From IMG/VR virus record IMGVR_UViG_3300018420_000018, positions 1-60,935 of that record: DNA of 60,935 nucleotides, one strand, 5' to 3'. A program made the translations under genes and the position numbers. This DNA is from a virus. The notes beneath the pieces are model-generated. The model searched no databases and was not told where the DNA came from. It worked only from the letters and a program-made list of their open reading frames with translations. This document shows, in pieces, positions 42,901-52,206 of the stretch (positions are counted from its first letter, which is position 1; each line of letters opens with the position of its first letter).

Positions 42901-43523
42901 TGATATAAATCTTTAATGTGTTTTATTGTTAACCTACGGTCAACAGTAGAACCTATGTCTAATGATGGTATAAAATCATTTTGGAAGTATTGTAAAAATT
43001 CTTCTGAGGTTCTATCGATATCAGAGTAGTCTAATAGTTTATTACTTGCAAGAACAGAGTTCTGTTTAAAGTTTCCGACTACACCTGATTGTTTTGATTC
43101 TCTACCAGTAATAGTTTCACCTTTTAAGAAACCATTCCCTGATATAGTATCGACATAAATTTTATCACCAACTACAATGTCTATTCTTGCAACTGATTTA
43201 GATTTACTACCAACAACAAATTCACCCTTTGTAAAAGGTGATGCATTCAGTGTTGGATTTAAAACTGATTGTTCTGTAATAATTTTAGATGATTCTGCAT
43301 TTGGAGAGAAGTCTGTCTCGGTTTCCAATAGTAGGTCACCGAGACCGTCTTCCAAACTTAAATTATCAAGAACTGATTGTGAAGATAATGTAATTATCTC
43401 CGACTCTAAGTATTCAAAATATGACTTAATGAATGCCTCAAGTGCAGGACTCTCCTCTCTTACAAATTCAGGTAAGAGATTTGGAAGTCTTGAACTTAGA
43501 CTATCAGTTGCATATTCCTTCAT
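39933..43523 (-). CDS. 7: Baseplate wedge protein gp7
   Basis: 1196 aa (T4 1032). N-terminal LPNLLPEFVREESPALEAFIKSYFEYLE is followed by the marker DFIPSLDI...LYQTKGTAESVQFLMRLLYG. This matches T4 gp7 positions FYSTKGIEASYKFLFKVLYN. The later YRSVVKDLLHPAGHIFFGE corresponds to VIRFVHPVGFGF. The wedge core connects gp6, gp8 and gp10/gp53. C-terminal regions have EDGSRIELEEE-type repeats. Here its N-terminus lacks the long T4 beta-rich domain, while insertions give a longer C-terminus. Confidence 0.85.
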   Translation of the reverse strand: MKEYATDSLSSRLPNLLPEFVREESPALEAFIKSYFEYLESEIITLSSQSVLDNLSLEDGLGDLLLETETDFSPNAESSKIITEQSVLNPTLNASPFTKGEFVVGSKSKSVARIDIVVGDKIYVDTISGNGFLKGETITGRESKQSGVVGNFKQNSVLASNKLLDYSDIDRTSEEFLQYFQNDFIPSLDIGSTVDRRLTIKHIKDLYQTKGTAESVQFLMRLLYGQDATIRYPDNETIYLNESDYSQVRRMRVQVNSAPPQATDRIIQYTSGTKIVEAESVIENVFVDSVEDRKYSIEITDNHIGEFTQGSTVTFIDRDGLTEYTGTVIGVVNNVSDESSSTYISHDDSGDILLESGQPAVYDGTYDGTQSNTESTFDGGLLLEESSLGSLYSFNDKILFSGSKNNTDASECQARVDGLSKGGITHIYIEEGGQDYEGGDLIVFENAGTQGGGAEAVIGSVGDEVLLEGGSTFGHYEVTATAGQTLVGGPGVRDDNGNLIIFNDNTLKVFVDDVLQTPNTSYTTHDYSHKNDRVTFSTPLTAGQRVDMYTEFNQLLYESGEEINLETTVGNIRSIKILSGGAGYQSVPTAFPGGYIYFNDLTGFVEDEVVTGGISNATATIVRIEKDKKRLVVKRLSTDTGAFQNGETINGGTSLTARANTQVSVSSGTGGKIFCFSDEIGGVKSINIIEQGRDYTSDSVVSNSSVFPMLITTPTNTLNKGVVITGQASGTTAEVVDYDADRHILKYTNLDGHFLIDEVVTYQNTDQFTILRSNPYNARGKFGGEGIIQEQFVTDKGHVNAAASNLQDSRYYQTHSYVIKVGESINKYRSVVKDLLHPAGHIFFGEVALENSISGQTRTSKFQPTIIMVMEPVLSVSNAFANSLRTYLLHADMTATGPEGGIGLLTLDEAGQPTYNTDPRTGGSITEPDTEYGDSKMRNRHMNILKIVNKSIPSVRTDNVRGVIRSVGSINLMDNQITLDYQNRKFVAADQGKIQDLYQPTEEILIMEDGSRIELEEEACIMRFEERVHAEVKGEVGDRIISEDGETLIRLETATTTEEVQYFVSERNPDLNDKYTLFEDGNRIVFEDNSAMIDEQSSDSSVPPTTFASFGTNFKSLNTITGQRTYKISYYLKDETDEDDILMEDGYGNILSEESEPEGLRVSDLNDYYPNLFIPEFEKRELKRTNITYSAYVKSA

Positions 43524-43531
43524 CTTCTATC

Positions 43532-44005
43532 TTACTGTACTGTTGCACCGAAAACAGAAATTGGGTACCAGTTTGAACCGTCCCAAATACAAATCACAGC
43601 TTCACCTTGTGCATCTAGTACAATCTCAGTACCTGAAGTTGAAGAATAACCCCAACTTGTCACTTCGATATTTGCACTGTATGAACTTGCAGGTTCAGTT
43701 TTTGCATAAATGATTTTAATTTGACCAACATCTGTTCCGTCATCCAATGTAAATGAAACTGACCCAGTCCATGCAGAACCGTCAATCGCAGAAACGAATG
43801 ATGATGCAAGGTTTGATGCAGTTGCAGTTAATGTAGTAATATCGTTTACTGCTAAATGAGTAGGGATATTTTCAAACAACTGACCAATGGTCATTTTTTT
43901 ATTTACTGGTGTACCGCCAGGATTGTCAACGATATGCAATAAATCATCAGCACCGATTTCTGAATCTGATACTGCTGTTAAAGCACTAATTTTTTTATCT
44001 GCCAT
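43532..44005 (-). CDS. Small structural protein, MADKKISALTA type
   Basis: 157 aa. The N-terminal MADKKISALTA...DDLLHIVDNPGGTPVNKKMTIGQLF module is a widespread marine phage virion module. The C-terminal half is beta-rich with a Trp-rich end (ICIWDGSNWYPISVFG). Located between gp6 and gp7, so probably a baseplate or fibre-attachment protein; exact role unknown. AGGAG-type site upstream. Confidence 0.65.
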   Translation of the reverse strand: MADKKISALTAVSDSEIGADDLLHIVDNPGGTPVNKKMTIGQLFENIPTHLAVNDITTLTATASNLASSFVSAIDGSAWTGSVSFTLDDGTDVGQIKIIYAKTEPASSYSANIEVTSWGYSSTSGTEIVLDAQGEAVICIWDGSNWYPISVFGATVQ

Positions 44006-44076
44006 TTTTTTCTCCTATAAAATCCAAATAAATGGGAAACTACTCGGGGGACTCCCGACCACTTTCTTCATAACGA

Positions 44077-45948
44077 TTAATAACTACTGGAGGAGGTTGA
44101 TGTATAACCAACTCCAGCACTCGATTCACCACTTGCGATGGTGTCTATTTCACCTTTCACCGTAATAGATTGTTGGTCGATATCAACTAGATTACCTCTA
44201 GTTGCAACCACATCCAAACTATTAGGGATAACGGTAAAGTCAATCGTACTATCTACATTCACCACTGAGGTGAAGAAGATAGAGTTGATTGATATTTTTC
44301 CAGTTGCATAATCTACAGTACCTGCAGAATTATCCTGATAGATTCTTGTTGACCCTGAAAGGTAATATCTTCTTAGATTTCCTTCACCGTCATCATCGAA
44401 ATACTGAGTATTTACTGAATCTCCTGAAACTTTGAAACCAGTGGTGACTATAATACCACCACCCATTTTATTATGACCTACGTGAGGGTTGAAGAGTCCG
44501 TTTCCAAACTCAACAGTCACACCTCTTGCAGTGTCTGTAAAAACTTTTTGTGATTTTTTCAATCTTATGTTTGTTGTGTTAGATAAGATTGCATCGTTTG
44601 ATTCATCTATAGTCTTAATTAGATTTGAATGTCTAAAGATAGAATCAAAATTACTTAAATTCTGATTATCAAAAGTATTAATTGCATTAATTACAACTGT
44701 TTCTAATTCACCTTGTGATAAAGTTGTTGCGTTTGCATTGTATTTAAATGTTGAAGATATAAGTATCTTAATAATTTCGGGGTCGACAATAGTTGGTCTT
44801 ACTGTTAACATGTTCAATGCATTTAGTTTTCTGACCACTTCTTTCTTTTCTGTATCGGATAAGTAATCAGAGTTTTTAGGTTTAAGTGCAACAAAGATTT
44901 TACCATACTCAGGTGGGTTGTTATCTTCACCACCCCACACTGCAACTGCATCTGCATTTGGATAATATTCTGATACTTTTGCTTTATAGTCGTTGAGTGT
45001 CACAAGTCTGTTTTGTGAAGTATAGAATTTGTTTGCTTTAAATTTGATAGACTCTATCGATTCTTTTTCTGCACCACCTTGTGCAATTGAGGTTGCAACT
45101 GTTTGAACATTTGAAAAACCATTAATTGCATTAATCATTGCAAAGGTTCTAGCACCATTTGCATGAGTTGGGTCTACTACGATATATGTGACTGTAATAA
45201 TATCACCGTCTAATAATTGTTGACCTAATACACCATCACCAAAATAGATTTCTCTAAACCCGTCTTCGTTCTCTTGTTCATAAAACACTTTAGATGTTGT
45301 TGTGATATTAGATATGTTAGTGGACAATGCATAAGTTGAAGTCACCCCATTTGAATTTACAGAGACTTGTATTCTAGATTTGTCTACTCTTTTGTTAGTG
45401 AGTACAAACTTCGGATTAGGAAGTTGTGTATCATAAACAAAAGTATCTGATGCATAAGTACCTTGTACTAATTGTACGTTGTTATAAATGTATGTGTCTC
45501 CACTTTGTGTTGGTTTGATTGTTGTTGGAACTATGAAATCGTATGTAGTCCCATCAAAAGTAGATTGAAATAGTGAACCTCTGTTTAATGACATTTCAAC
45601 TGTTGTTGGATAAGTGTCATCAGGATTTTTTACACCACTAAGTGTAATATCTACAATTGCAGTTGCACCTGTTTCTGATTGAGGAACAAACCCTAAATCT
45701 TTTGCACGGGAAACAACGTTCTTTCTAATTTGTGCAGAGTCTAAGAATAACTCTGAAGCTGCAATGTTTGTGTTCACTGCACCTATGTGTGATGCATATG
45801 CAAGTAAGTCTACCAATATGGACATAGAAGAACCATCAAAGTCATAGTCCTTAAATTGGTCTTGTCCTTTTAGATAATTTCTAAGATTTAAAGAAATATC
45901 CTCAAAATCTAAATCTGTAATATTTAATTGTGAACTTTTAACTGCCAT
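44077..45948 (-). CDS. 6: Baseplate wedge protein gp6
   Basis: 623 aa (T4 660). Start region LNITDLDFEDISLNLRNYLKGQDQFKDYDF, the NTNIAASELFLDSAQIRKNVVS helix, and the later KNVVSRAKDLGFVPQS plus VRPTIVDPEIIKILISSTF are the gp6 family pattern. gp6 makes the iris-like ring linking the wedges around the hub. TAATG junction with gp25 upstream. High confidence from sequence and the 25-6-7-8 order. Confidence 0.94.
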   Translation of the reverse strand: MAVKSSQLNITDLDFEDISLNLRNYLKGQDQFKDYDFDGSSMSILVDLLAYASHIGAVNTNIAASELFLDSAQIRKNVVSRAKDLGFVPQSETGATAIVDITLSGVKNPDDTYPTTVEMSLNRGSLFQSTFDGTTYDFIVPTTIKPTQSGDTYIYNNVQLVQGTYASDTFVYDTQLPNPKFVLTNKRVDKSRIQVSVNSNGVTSTYALSTNISNITTTSKVFYEQENEDGFREIYFGDGVLGQQLLDGDIITVTYIVVDPTHANGARTFAMINAINGFSNVQTVATSIAQGGAEKESIESIKFKANKFYTSQNRLVTLNDYKAKVSEYYPNADAVAVWGGEDNNPPEYGKIFVALKPKNSDYLSDTEKKEVVRKLNALNMLTVRPTIVDPEIIKILISSTFKYNANATTLSQGELETVVINAINTFDNQNLSNFDSIFRHSNLIKTIDESNDAILSNTTNIRLKKSQKVFTDTARGVTVEFGNGLFNPHVGHNKMGGGIIVTTGFKVSGDSVNTQYFDDDGEGNLRRYYLSGSTRIYQDNSAGTVDYATGKISINSIFFTSVVNVDSTIDFTVIPNSLDVVATRGNLVDIDQQSITVKGEIDTIASGESSAGVGYTSTSSSSY

Positions 45949-46367
45949 TATCGTGTCCTTGTAAGTACATATTCTAATTCTTCTGTTTCTAAACTGTTTA
46001 TAACTTTAAAACTTATCTGCATACTCAGTTCATTACGATTCACTTCGTTTAATACTACCTTTACATTTCTTACTCTAGGTTCGTGAATTTCTATCTGACG
46101 TGCAATATCATTTGCAACACGTCCTTTTCCGAATACAGATGTATCCAATTCAAACAATTTATTTCTTAAATTTACACCAAAATTGGGTTTAAATGGTCTC
46201 TCGTATGAATTAGTAGAGACTATATTTCTTACTGACCTTTTTACTGCATCTACATCAGTCTTTCTTGTAATATCACCCGTGATTGGATGTGGTGTAAATG
46301 AAAGATTCAAATCTGAATAGATATTTTCAGAGGAAACTGTTTTTCCGTTGTTTACATATTCGGTCAT
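45948..46367 (-). CDS. 25: Baseplate wedge protein gp25
   Basis: 139 aa (T4 132). gp25/TssE/W-like baseplate protein that joins the sheath to the wedge. It shows SFTPHPITGDITRKTDVDAVK, then RNIVSTNSYERPFKPNFG, and the family EPR motif in EIHEPRVRNVKV. A TATAAATA-GTATT late box abuts the ATG (leaderless type). TAATG coupling to gp6. Confidence 0.95.
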   Translation of the reverse strand: MTEYVNNGKTVSSENIYSDLNLSFTPHPITGDITRKTDVDAVKRSVRNIVSTNSYERPFKPNFGVNLRNKLFELDTSVFGKGRVANDIARQIEIHEPRVRNVKVVLNEVNRNELSMQISFKVINSLETEELEYVLTRTR

Positions 46368-46372
46368 AATAC

Positions 46373-46380
46373 TATTTATA
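46373..46380 (-). promoter_or_regulatory. Late promoter 5 nt from the gp25 ATG (leaderless type)
   Basis: TATAAATA, GTATT, ATG on the minus strand; same spacer as at 27505 and 52639. Confidence 0.75.
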
Positions 46381-46398
46381 CAGTTGTAAGAACTGTAA

Positions 46399-47865
46399 TT
46401 ACCTAATTACTGAAATTAATGCACCTTGTTCAGGAGTGTTTCTAAATCTTACCTGTCCGTCCATAAAAAATACTTGTCCAAACCCTGCAAAGACTGTTTG
46501 TCTGACTCCGTCTTTAAATACATACACATCTCCACTACCACTTGGGAGATTGAATCTATCTGTATTACCGTCTGCAGTGTAAACTGCAAGTCCGTCATCG
46601 TTTCCTTCGTCTGTTGCACTGATATAATTTGACTGACCACCCTCTCTAAGTGTTGCAGAGTCTATTTCCTGTAATCTATTTGATATATCGTTATTGGGTA
46701 ATACACTTTCAACAGTCATGACACCTGCAATTGTTGGTATCGCAGGAATAGAAGGAGGGAATCCTAATAGTTTTAAGAAATCGCAAAATGTAAAGAACAA
46801 CCATTTGAATATACTACCTAAACCAATTGCACTAAAGAACTTCTTCACAATCTTTACCCAATCAAAGAGTAATTTCTTCTGCCAGTTTTGCATGAAGTCT
46901 TCAAATGCAAGTTTGATTTCTGCAATTTTTTGTTCTAACATTTCAACAGTAGTATCAATTTTACCACCAATGATTGAAACTATATTAAATCCAAATACTG
47001 ATATCTTATCTAATGCTTCACCAATTTTTTCACTAATTTTTTCGTACTCTTCTATTAGTTTTTCTCTTGCAAGTTGTGTGAGACTTGTATCTTTTAATTT
47101 TTCTAAGATTTCACGTCTCTTTTCCATAAAACCCTGTATTGCATTGTTGATAAGTGTTGCAATATCAGGCATAGTTAATAAACCCACAAGACTTGGTAAA
47201 CCCAATAAGTCCCATATCTCGTCAAAAATATCAATCAGTTTTCCAAACACTGCATGAAGTGTATTGTTTAGATACTTAGATATTTCTGTTTTGATATATG
47301 ACCAAGTTAATTTTGCTTTCCACTCATTACATAATATACCAAACTCTTCATTCCAACCTTTAATTTTATTTGGAACAAGATTAAAAAAGTAATCAATCCT
47401 TTCTGCAATTTGAGCTCTTATTTCTGATTGATATGTTGGGTCAAAGATTCTAATAATGTTAATTGCAAGACCACCAAACTTAAATATCAAATCTATTGGA
47501 ACTAATTTCATTATGAGTTCTGCAATCTTTGTTGGTATGTAAGTGTGAAACTCTTTTATGATTTCATCGAATGCATCTGCGGCTTCTTTTTGCCATTCTC
47601 GTATTTTTCCTGCACTCCAATAAGGACTGAGAAGTTTTTGAACTTTGTCTATAAAGTCTTCGACCTTTTCTATGACTGCATTTATTTCATCAATTACATC
47701 TTGTGCAAGTTCTTTTCCATGTTGCACTAGATACACTCTAAGTTTACTTGGAATTTGTGCAATCTTATTAAATGCATTTACCAATTCTTCTTTTGTTGGT
47801 AAAGAAAAGATAGTATCAGGTGGACACCCGAATGCAGTTGGAGTTTGTACTGTAAATCCTGCCAT
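46399..47865 (-). CDS. Helical baseplate-associated structural protein
   Basis: 488 aa. Long, mostly helical (residues about 20-390) with hydrophobic patches such as AELIMKLVPIDLIFKFGGLA and IVSIIGGKIDTTVEMLEQK. The C-terminal ~70 residues are a beta module (GLAVYTADGNTDRFNLPSGSGD, then VFFMDGQVRFRNTPEQG). It sits between gp5 and gp25, a place that carries similar proteins in marine T4-like phages. It is not T4 gp5.4 or a recognised enzyme. A hub or needle-adjacent structural role is only inferred. TAATG with gp5. Confidence 0.6.
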   Translation of the reverse strand: MAGFTVQTPTAFGCPPDTIFSLPTKEELVNAFNKIAQIPSKLRVYLVQHGKELAQDVIDEINAVIEKVEDFIDKVQKLLSPYWSAGKIREWQKEAADAFDEIIKEFHTYIPTKIAELIMKLVPIDLIFKFGGLAINIIRIFDPTYQSEIRAQIAERIDYFFNLVPNKIKGWNEEFGILCNEWKAKLTWSYIKTEISKYLNNTLHAVFGKLIDIFDEIWDLLGLPSLVGLLTMPDIATLINNAIQGFMEKRREILEKLKDTSLTQLAREKLIEEYEKISEKIGEALDKISVFGFNIVSIIGGKIDTTVEMLEQKIAEIKLAFEDFMQNWQKKLLFDWVKIVKKFFSAIGLGSIFKWLFFTFCDFLKLLGFPPSIPAIPTIAGVMTVESVLPNNDISNRLQEIDSATLREGGQSNYISATDEGNDDGLAVYTADGNTDRFNLPSGSGDVYVFKDGVRQTVFAGFGQVFFMDGQVRFRNTPEQGALISVIR

Positions 47866-48878
47866 TATGAATTAAGTTTTATTACATTACCATATAATTT
47901 GATATTGGGTGCAGTAAATGTCATATCTTCTATAGATGTGACATTTGTTTTACCAGTCACATCCATTGTTGCATCTCCACCAACATCTATTTTTGCATCT
48001 CCAAGTATTTTTACATTGACCTTTCCACCAATGTAAACTTCATCATCTTTGCACACTATAGTATATCTATCGTTTACAATTCTACTTACTTGAGAACCAT
48101 CAGGATGAATTTCTGTAAATGTTCCTGACCTATGTTCAACTGCAATTCTTTCTGCATCTCTAGTATCATCAATTTCTATTACGTGACCTGATTCAGATTC
48201 TAAAACTTTGTTGTATGGATAAACTGGTTTTGCGTTTGACTTGATACCGTTTGCACTACTAGTGTCTCTCGAAGTGTAATCCTCTTCACCTCTTGCATAC
48301 TTTGATATATCTGATTCATCAACATAGAGAGGATAATGGGGTAAGTCTTTTTCAGTAAGTGTTGGGTTTGTGATAGTAGAACCTTTACCGTCATATTTTA
48401 TTTCTACTTTTTCAGGTTTAATAGGTGCAGTGTCTAAACCATGTTCCAATCCAAAAGGTCTTTTACCACCTGACTCGTCTGAGTTTTTACCATCGGGTGT
48501 TGAATTATATGCACCTGAAGATAATCGTCTAGGGTCATTAAAACCATCATCAGGCTTTCTATCTTTCAATTCATCTTTTTCATCCTCTAAATATCCCTTT
48601 GCAGGAATACCTGCAACTGACCCTAAGACAATAAAGTCTTGCATATCAGTTTCATCTCTAAAGAAACCTACGACTGTAGACCCCTCAACTAAACCGTGTT
48701 GTGTTCCAAATCCTGAAAGTCCTGCAGAGGTTGTAGGAAGAATCACTTGAGACCATGGAAGGTCGGGTGTTGCAATTAGTGATTTATTTTCTGTATGTAA
48801 ACCATGAATACGAACTCTTACTCTTCCTATTTCAAGAGGGTCATTTCTATCTTCAACTATTCCGTAATAATGTATCAT
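47865..48878 (-). CDS. 5: Baseplate central spike gp5 lacking the lysozyme domain
   Basis: 337 aa (T4 575). The OB-fold N-terminus (EIGRVRVRIHGLH, PWSQVILPTTSAGLSGFG, EGSTVVGFFRDETDMQDFIVLG) is followed after a linker by the VgrG-like beta-helix (DEVYIGGKVNVKILGDAKID, then MDVTGKTNVTS). No T4 lysozyme segment, with its catalytic Glu/Asp motif, is present between them. The spike could therefore pierce but not digest peptidoglycan, as in many marine T4-like phages. Start overlaps the preceding stop (ATGA). Confidence 0.9.
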   Translation of the reverse strand: MIHYYGIVEDRNDPLEIGRVRVRIHGLHTENKSLIATPDLPWSQVILPTTSAGLSGFGTQHGLVEGSTVVGFFRDETDMQDFIVLGSVAGIPAKGYLEDEKDELKDRKPDDGFNDPRRLSSGAYNSTPDGKNSDESGGKRPFGLEHGLDTAPIKPEKVEIKYDGKGSTITNPTLTEKDLPHYPLYVDESDISKYARGEEDYTSRDTSSANGIKSNAKPVYPYNKVLESESGHVIEIDDTRDAERIAVEHRSGTFTEIHPDGSQVSRIVNDRYTIVCKDDEVYIGGKVNVKILGDAKIDVGGDATMDVTGKTNVTSIEDMTFTAPNIKLYGNVIKLNS

Positions 48879-50278
48879 GTTTGTCCTGCTATTGTTATTT
48901 CTTTCACTAATTCGGTAGTGTCAATATCTCCCTTAATTACTCTACTTTCTTTTGAACATTCTAGATTTGTAGTCCCTGATTTTGTAATTGCATTTATATG
49001 TGTTGCAAGAGACATAATTAAATAAGTTGAATCTTCAACTAGTTTTGACTTTGATTCACCAACAGACACTTGTCCTAATGGTAATGCAAATTGTATTTTT
49101 TGTCCTACCTGAATTTCTGTTTGTAAAGGAACTATTACTTCTATAAGATTTTGTTGTAATACACCCATTAATGAATGTCTTTCTAAACGACTGTTATCTT
49201 TATTTTTAACACCTTCGATTGATTCGTTATCTGTTAATTTCTTAGAATTACTAAATGCGTGAGTTGTTGTGTAATCATTTAAAATAGTTGTATTAAATTT
49301 TCTCTTTGTAAAAGGTTTTTCTCCATAACGACCTGTATCTTCATCTGAAGAAACAAGAGGTTTAATTACAGAACCCTTAGTTTCTGAGTCTGCAGTACTT
49401 TCACTCACTTCATTTCTTCTATTTGCAGTATCTTTAATATCATAAACATTTATCTCTTCTATCTTTCTTATAGGGTCGTAGACTTTTAACATAGAAGAAT
49501 ACGTACCAGTGGAGACACCATGTAATGTGTCAAACTCTTGTGGTTTTGTAATTTGTAAAATTGTACGATTTTTTTCTTCTTCAGATAAATTAGTGTTATT
49601 AATTTTTGGTGTGTGACTGAACACATGTGGATATGTTTCTCTTATCATAGTATTGATAGATTTAAAATGATACCCTCCATCTAAAGTTTGATATAAAAAC
49701 ATAGAATTTTTATAACTATCTTTATTTACAGGACTTGCATTATTTACTATCCAATCAAGTGTTTTATTGATAGACCAATTTGGAACTATAAACTGATTTT
49801 TATCACCTTCAGTTTCCTCTATGTTTTGTACTTCTTCAGATATTTCTAAATCTGTAAATAGAGATTCAATCATATCTTTATGTGAACCTCTAAGAGTTTT
49901 ACTTATTCTTTCTTCTTTACTTCTAAATGCATTTGAATCGCAGAAGTGTATATTATATAGCTGTAGTATTTCGTCTGCCTTTACTATTTCTGAAATTTTA
50001 TAAATTCTAAACTTTCTATCTATTACTTCTGAATTATAAGGTAATTTGTATCTTACTTTAATAATTTCTTGACCAATTAAAGAAAGGTTCTTAATTAAAT
50101 TTCTTCCGTCAATCACTGATATATATCCAGTAGTATATTTACTGTATATACTTTCATACAAAGATAGACTATTTGCAAGAGGTAAAATATCTATTTTATC
50201 TTCTTCTTGATTTTGATACTGTATCGAAATCTCTTCTAAAACGACTTTACCATATTCTTGATGGTTTACTGTTTCCAT
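48875..50278 (-). CDS. 27: Baseplate hub protein gp27
   Basis: 467 aa (T4 391). Trimeric hub that holds gp5 and starts the tube. Segments VVLEEISIQYQNQEEDKIDI, SKYTTGYISVIDGRNLI and EIVKADEILQLYNIHFCDSN, and the adjacency to gp5 support this. The C-terminal PLQTEIQVGQKIQFALPLG..VGESKSKL belongs to the hub beta domain. Identity is by synteny plus these patterns; sequence divergence from T4 is large. The start follows gp53 within 2 bp. Confidence 0.82.
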   Translation of the reverse strand: METVNHQEYGKVVLEEISIQYQNQEEDKIDILPLANSLSLYESIYSKYTTGYISVIDGRNLIKNLSLIGQEIIKVRYKLPYNSEVIDRKFRIYKISEIVKADEILQLYNIHFCDSNAFRSKEERISKTLRGSHKDMIESLFTDLEISEEVQNIEETEGDKNQFIVPNWSINKTLDWIVNNASPVNKDSYKNSMFLYQTLDGGYHFKSINTMIRETYPHVFSHTPKINNTNLSEEEKNRTILQITKPQEFDTLHGVSTGTYSSMLKVYDPIRKIEEINVYDIKDTANRRNEVSESTADSETKGSVIKPLVSSDEDTGRYGEKPFTKRKFNTTILNDYTTTHAFSNSKKLTDNESIEGVKNKDNSRLERHSLMGVLQQNLIEVIVPLQTEIQVGQKIQFALPLGQVSVGESKSKLVEDSTYLIMSLATHINAITKSGTTNLECSKESRVIKGDIDTTELVKEITIAGQT

Positions 50279-50279
50279 A

Positions 50280-51017
50280 TTAAATTGACATTAATTTTTC
50301 AAATTCTGTAATGACTCTTGATATTGAACTTGGTTTTATAATTTTTATTTTTCGTTTTTCTTCGTTTAGGTCAAACTCTCTTTGCCACAACGATACACTT
50401 GAATATCCACTAGTTGGTACATTAGTTTTCATACCCTCTGAGTTTTCATAATGTGATATAACGTCTCTAGGTTCTATAACACTTACGATTTGAGAAGATT
50501 TATTTTTACCCACTAATGTCTCACCACTTTCCCATAGACTACTTTCAACTCTTACTCTTTTATTTAAAGGGTCAACCTCTAAGATATGTCCAGTCCCTTT
50601 TAGTGTTGTGACTTTTTCACCTAATAGGTATTTTCGTGTGTTGAGTAGATTCCCTTGATTATCAAAGTTTGGATATTGAACAACATCTTCTCTGTTTGCA
50701 AAGGTTAAGTATTGACCTTTGTAAAACGAATCAATATGATTTTCAAATTCTTCTGAACTTAGATACCAATCATAATAATTTTCCATATCATTTACTAAGA
50801 AAAGAACCCAGTGTAAATCACCGTCACCATATAATTTAGTTGCAACTACATCAGGTCTATCACCTTCAGATAATTCATAATATTCATAATCTACAACACT
50901 AGACATACTAAATGAGGATATCTTTGCTTTTCTAAAAAAGTCCTTTATAGTGACTAACTTACCATTAGATAATCTATATGGAATAGTAGGAAAATTTTCA
51001 TATAACTTATTTGACAT
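50280..51017 (-). CDS. 53: Baseplate wedge protein gp53
   Basis: 245 aa (T4 196). Typical pattern: FPTIPYRL, VTIKDFFRKAKIS, YYELSEGDRPDVVATKLYG, DLHWVLFLVNDMENYYDWYLS and a C-terminal Lys/Arg-rich helix (EEKRKIKIIKPSSISRVITEF). It completes the wedge and binds the hub. TAATG overlap with gp48. Roughly 50 residues longer than T4, in the insertion about 110-200. Confidence 0.93.
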   Translation of the reverse strand: MSNKLYENFPTIPYRLSNGKLVTIKDFFRKAKISSFSMSSVVDYEYYELSEGDRPDVVATKLYGDGDLHWVLFLVNDMENYYDWYLSSEEFENHIDSFYKGQYLTFANREDVVQYPNFDNQGNLLNTRKYLLGEKVTTLKGTGHILEVDPLNKRVRVESSLWESGETLVGKNKSSQIVSVIEPRDVISHYENSEGMKTNVPTSGYSSVSLWQREFDLNEEKRKIKIIKPSSISRVITEFEKLMSI

Positions 51018-52168
51018 TAGTCACCTCCTCCCTCAAAATCTAAACTCCCATCTTCACTGACTGGTGTACCTTCTGTAAAATAATCTGCTTCTCTACCGTC
51101 TGTTATCGCACCACCCTGTTTTATAGTTTTCTTTGCATTCAAGTCAACACCAAATTCTTTATTGGTAAGTTGATATTGTTCTTGAGTCATAACTACATTT
51201 TCTTGGAAACTTAAAGTCATGTCTATAATTAAAGGAGTTCCATCATCAAATGTTTCTATTTTACTACCACCGTTATATGTGACATTACATGCAGTTAAAA
51301 AAGAAGGTAAAAATCCGTCTATCTTGTCACTTATAGGCCCGACATATTCAATCTCAAATAAATTCGGAGTGTTAAAATAGTTTTCTGAAAATTCTTCCGA
51401 AGCAGCACCTAACCCTCCTGATTCTTTTGAAATGTTAAATGTGTCTGGCAACATTGCAGTTTTAAGTGTGTATATTATTTCTCTTACAACATTTGACTCC
51501 TCTACACTATTTGGTCTAAACTGGAACTGCATATCAAAAGTTCTGAATGTCATACCATCAAACATTATTTCTAATTGAGGGTTAAATGCTCTTGCATTCG
51601 CAAAATCTCTAGTTTGAAATTGTAGTGCATTAGAAGCTCTAACAAATGCTTCGTTTATTTCAGCACCTAGACCAGCTGCCATATCTCTACTAATGAATTT
51701 TTCAGAATTTAATAGTGCCCTTGAAAAATTACCAAATTCTACATTTTTATAATTAACGTTTGGTGCATTATTTTGAACGTTAGGTGCATACATGTAGATA
51801 TGAGTATCAGAACCACTTAATGCATTTTTACCAGTGTCACCATTTCTTGTTTGTCTCTTTTTTATTATAAAATGAATATAATTATCGACCTTATAGTCTC
51901 TTGGATAAACTAATTCCTTCCCAACAACATCTTCGGGTGGTTTTCTTTTTGATTCTTTTCTAGATAATGCAGTAATGTTTGAACTACCCTCTTTAAGTGC
52001 TTTAGCTCTTGTTGCAAGATTAGTTTGGTATTCTAATGAATCTTGTTCAAACTTACTAACGTCTGACTGATATCCTGTTCCAAAAATCTTACTTGAGATT
52101 CCTTTTACAGATTTGATTGCAGTTGTTGCTTGATTGATTTTTGATAATAATTTGTTTACAGATGACAT
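51017..52168 (-). CDS. 48: Tail tube cap/initiator gp48
   Basis: 383 aa (T4 364). Starts MSSVNKLLSKINQATTAIKSVKG. Conserved MFDGMTFRTFDMQFQFRPNS, VREIIYTLKTAMLPDTFN and FLPSFLTACNVTYNG mark gp48, which sits on the hub and primes the tail tube with gp54. The C-terminus is acidic. The start lies in the divergent intergenic region with an AAAGG site and a CATAAATA late box upstream. First gene of the large leftward late cluster. Confidence 0.92.
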   Translation of the reverse strand: MSSVNKLLSKINQATTAIKSVKGISSKIFGTGYQSDVSKFEQDSLEYQTNLATRAKALKEGSSNITALSRKESKRKPPEDVVGKELVYPRDYKVDNYIHFIIKKRQTRNGDTGKNALSGSDTHIYMYAPNVQNNAPNVNYKNVEFGNFSRALLNSEKFISRDMAAGLGAEINEAFVRASNALQFQTRDFANARAFNPQLEIMFDGMTFRTFDMQFQFRPNSVEESNVVREIIYTLKTAMLPDTFNISKESGGLGAASEEFSENYFNTPNLFEIEYVGPISDKIDGFLPSFLTACNVTYNGGSKIETFDDGTPLIIDMTLSFQENVVMTQEQYQLTNKEFGVDLNAKKTIKQGGAITDGREADYFTEGTPVSEDGSLDFEGGGD

Positions 52169-52206
52169 GTATAAATACCTTTAAATTACTTATTTATTAT
52201 CTATTT
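52169..52206. promoter_or_regulatory. Divergent late-promoter region between gp48 and gp4
   Basis: Only 38 bp separate the two ATGs. Plus-strand TATAAATA (52170-52177) serves gp4 and minus-strand CATAAATA (52202-52209) serves gp48. Each box lies at the edge of the opposite gene's start: the minus box overlaps the gp4 ATG, and the plus box lies in the gp48 ribosome-binding region. Confidence 0.65.

Noticed and set aside
44048-44062. Hairpin CGGG...CCCG in the gp6-upstream gap as a terminator
   Set aside because: Only 4 bp and no U-tract; it lies inside an apparently continuous operon.
47865-48878. Lysozyme domain in gp5
   Set aside because: Only OB-fold and beta-helix regions are visible; no segment has a T4 lysozyme pattern.
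52141-52206. Start of gp4 at 52141
   Set aside because: It would overlap the divergent gp48 coding region and add a hydrophobic leader; the conserved gp4 begins MSYSGKFKP at 52207.
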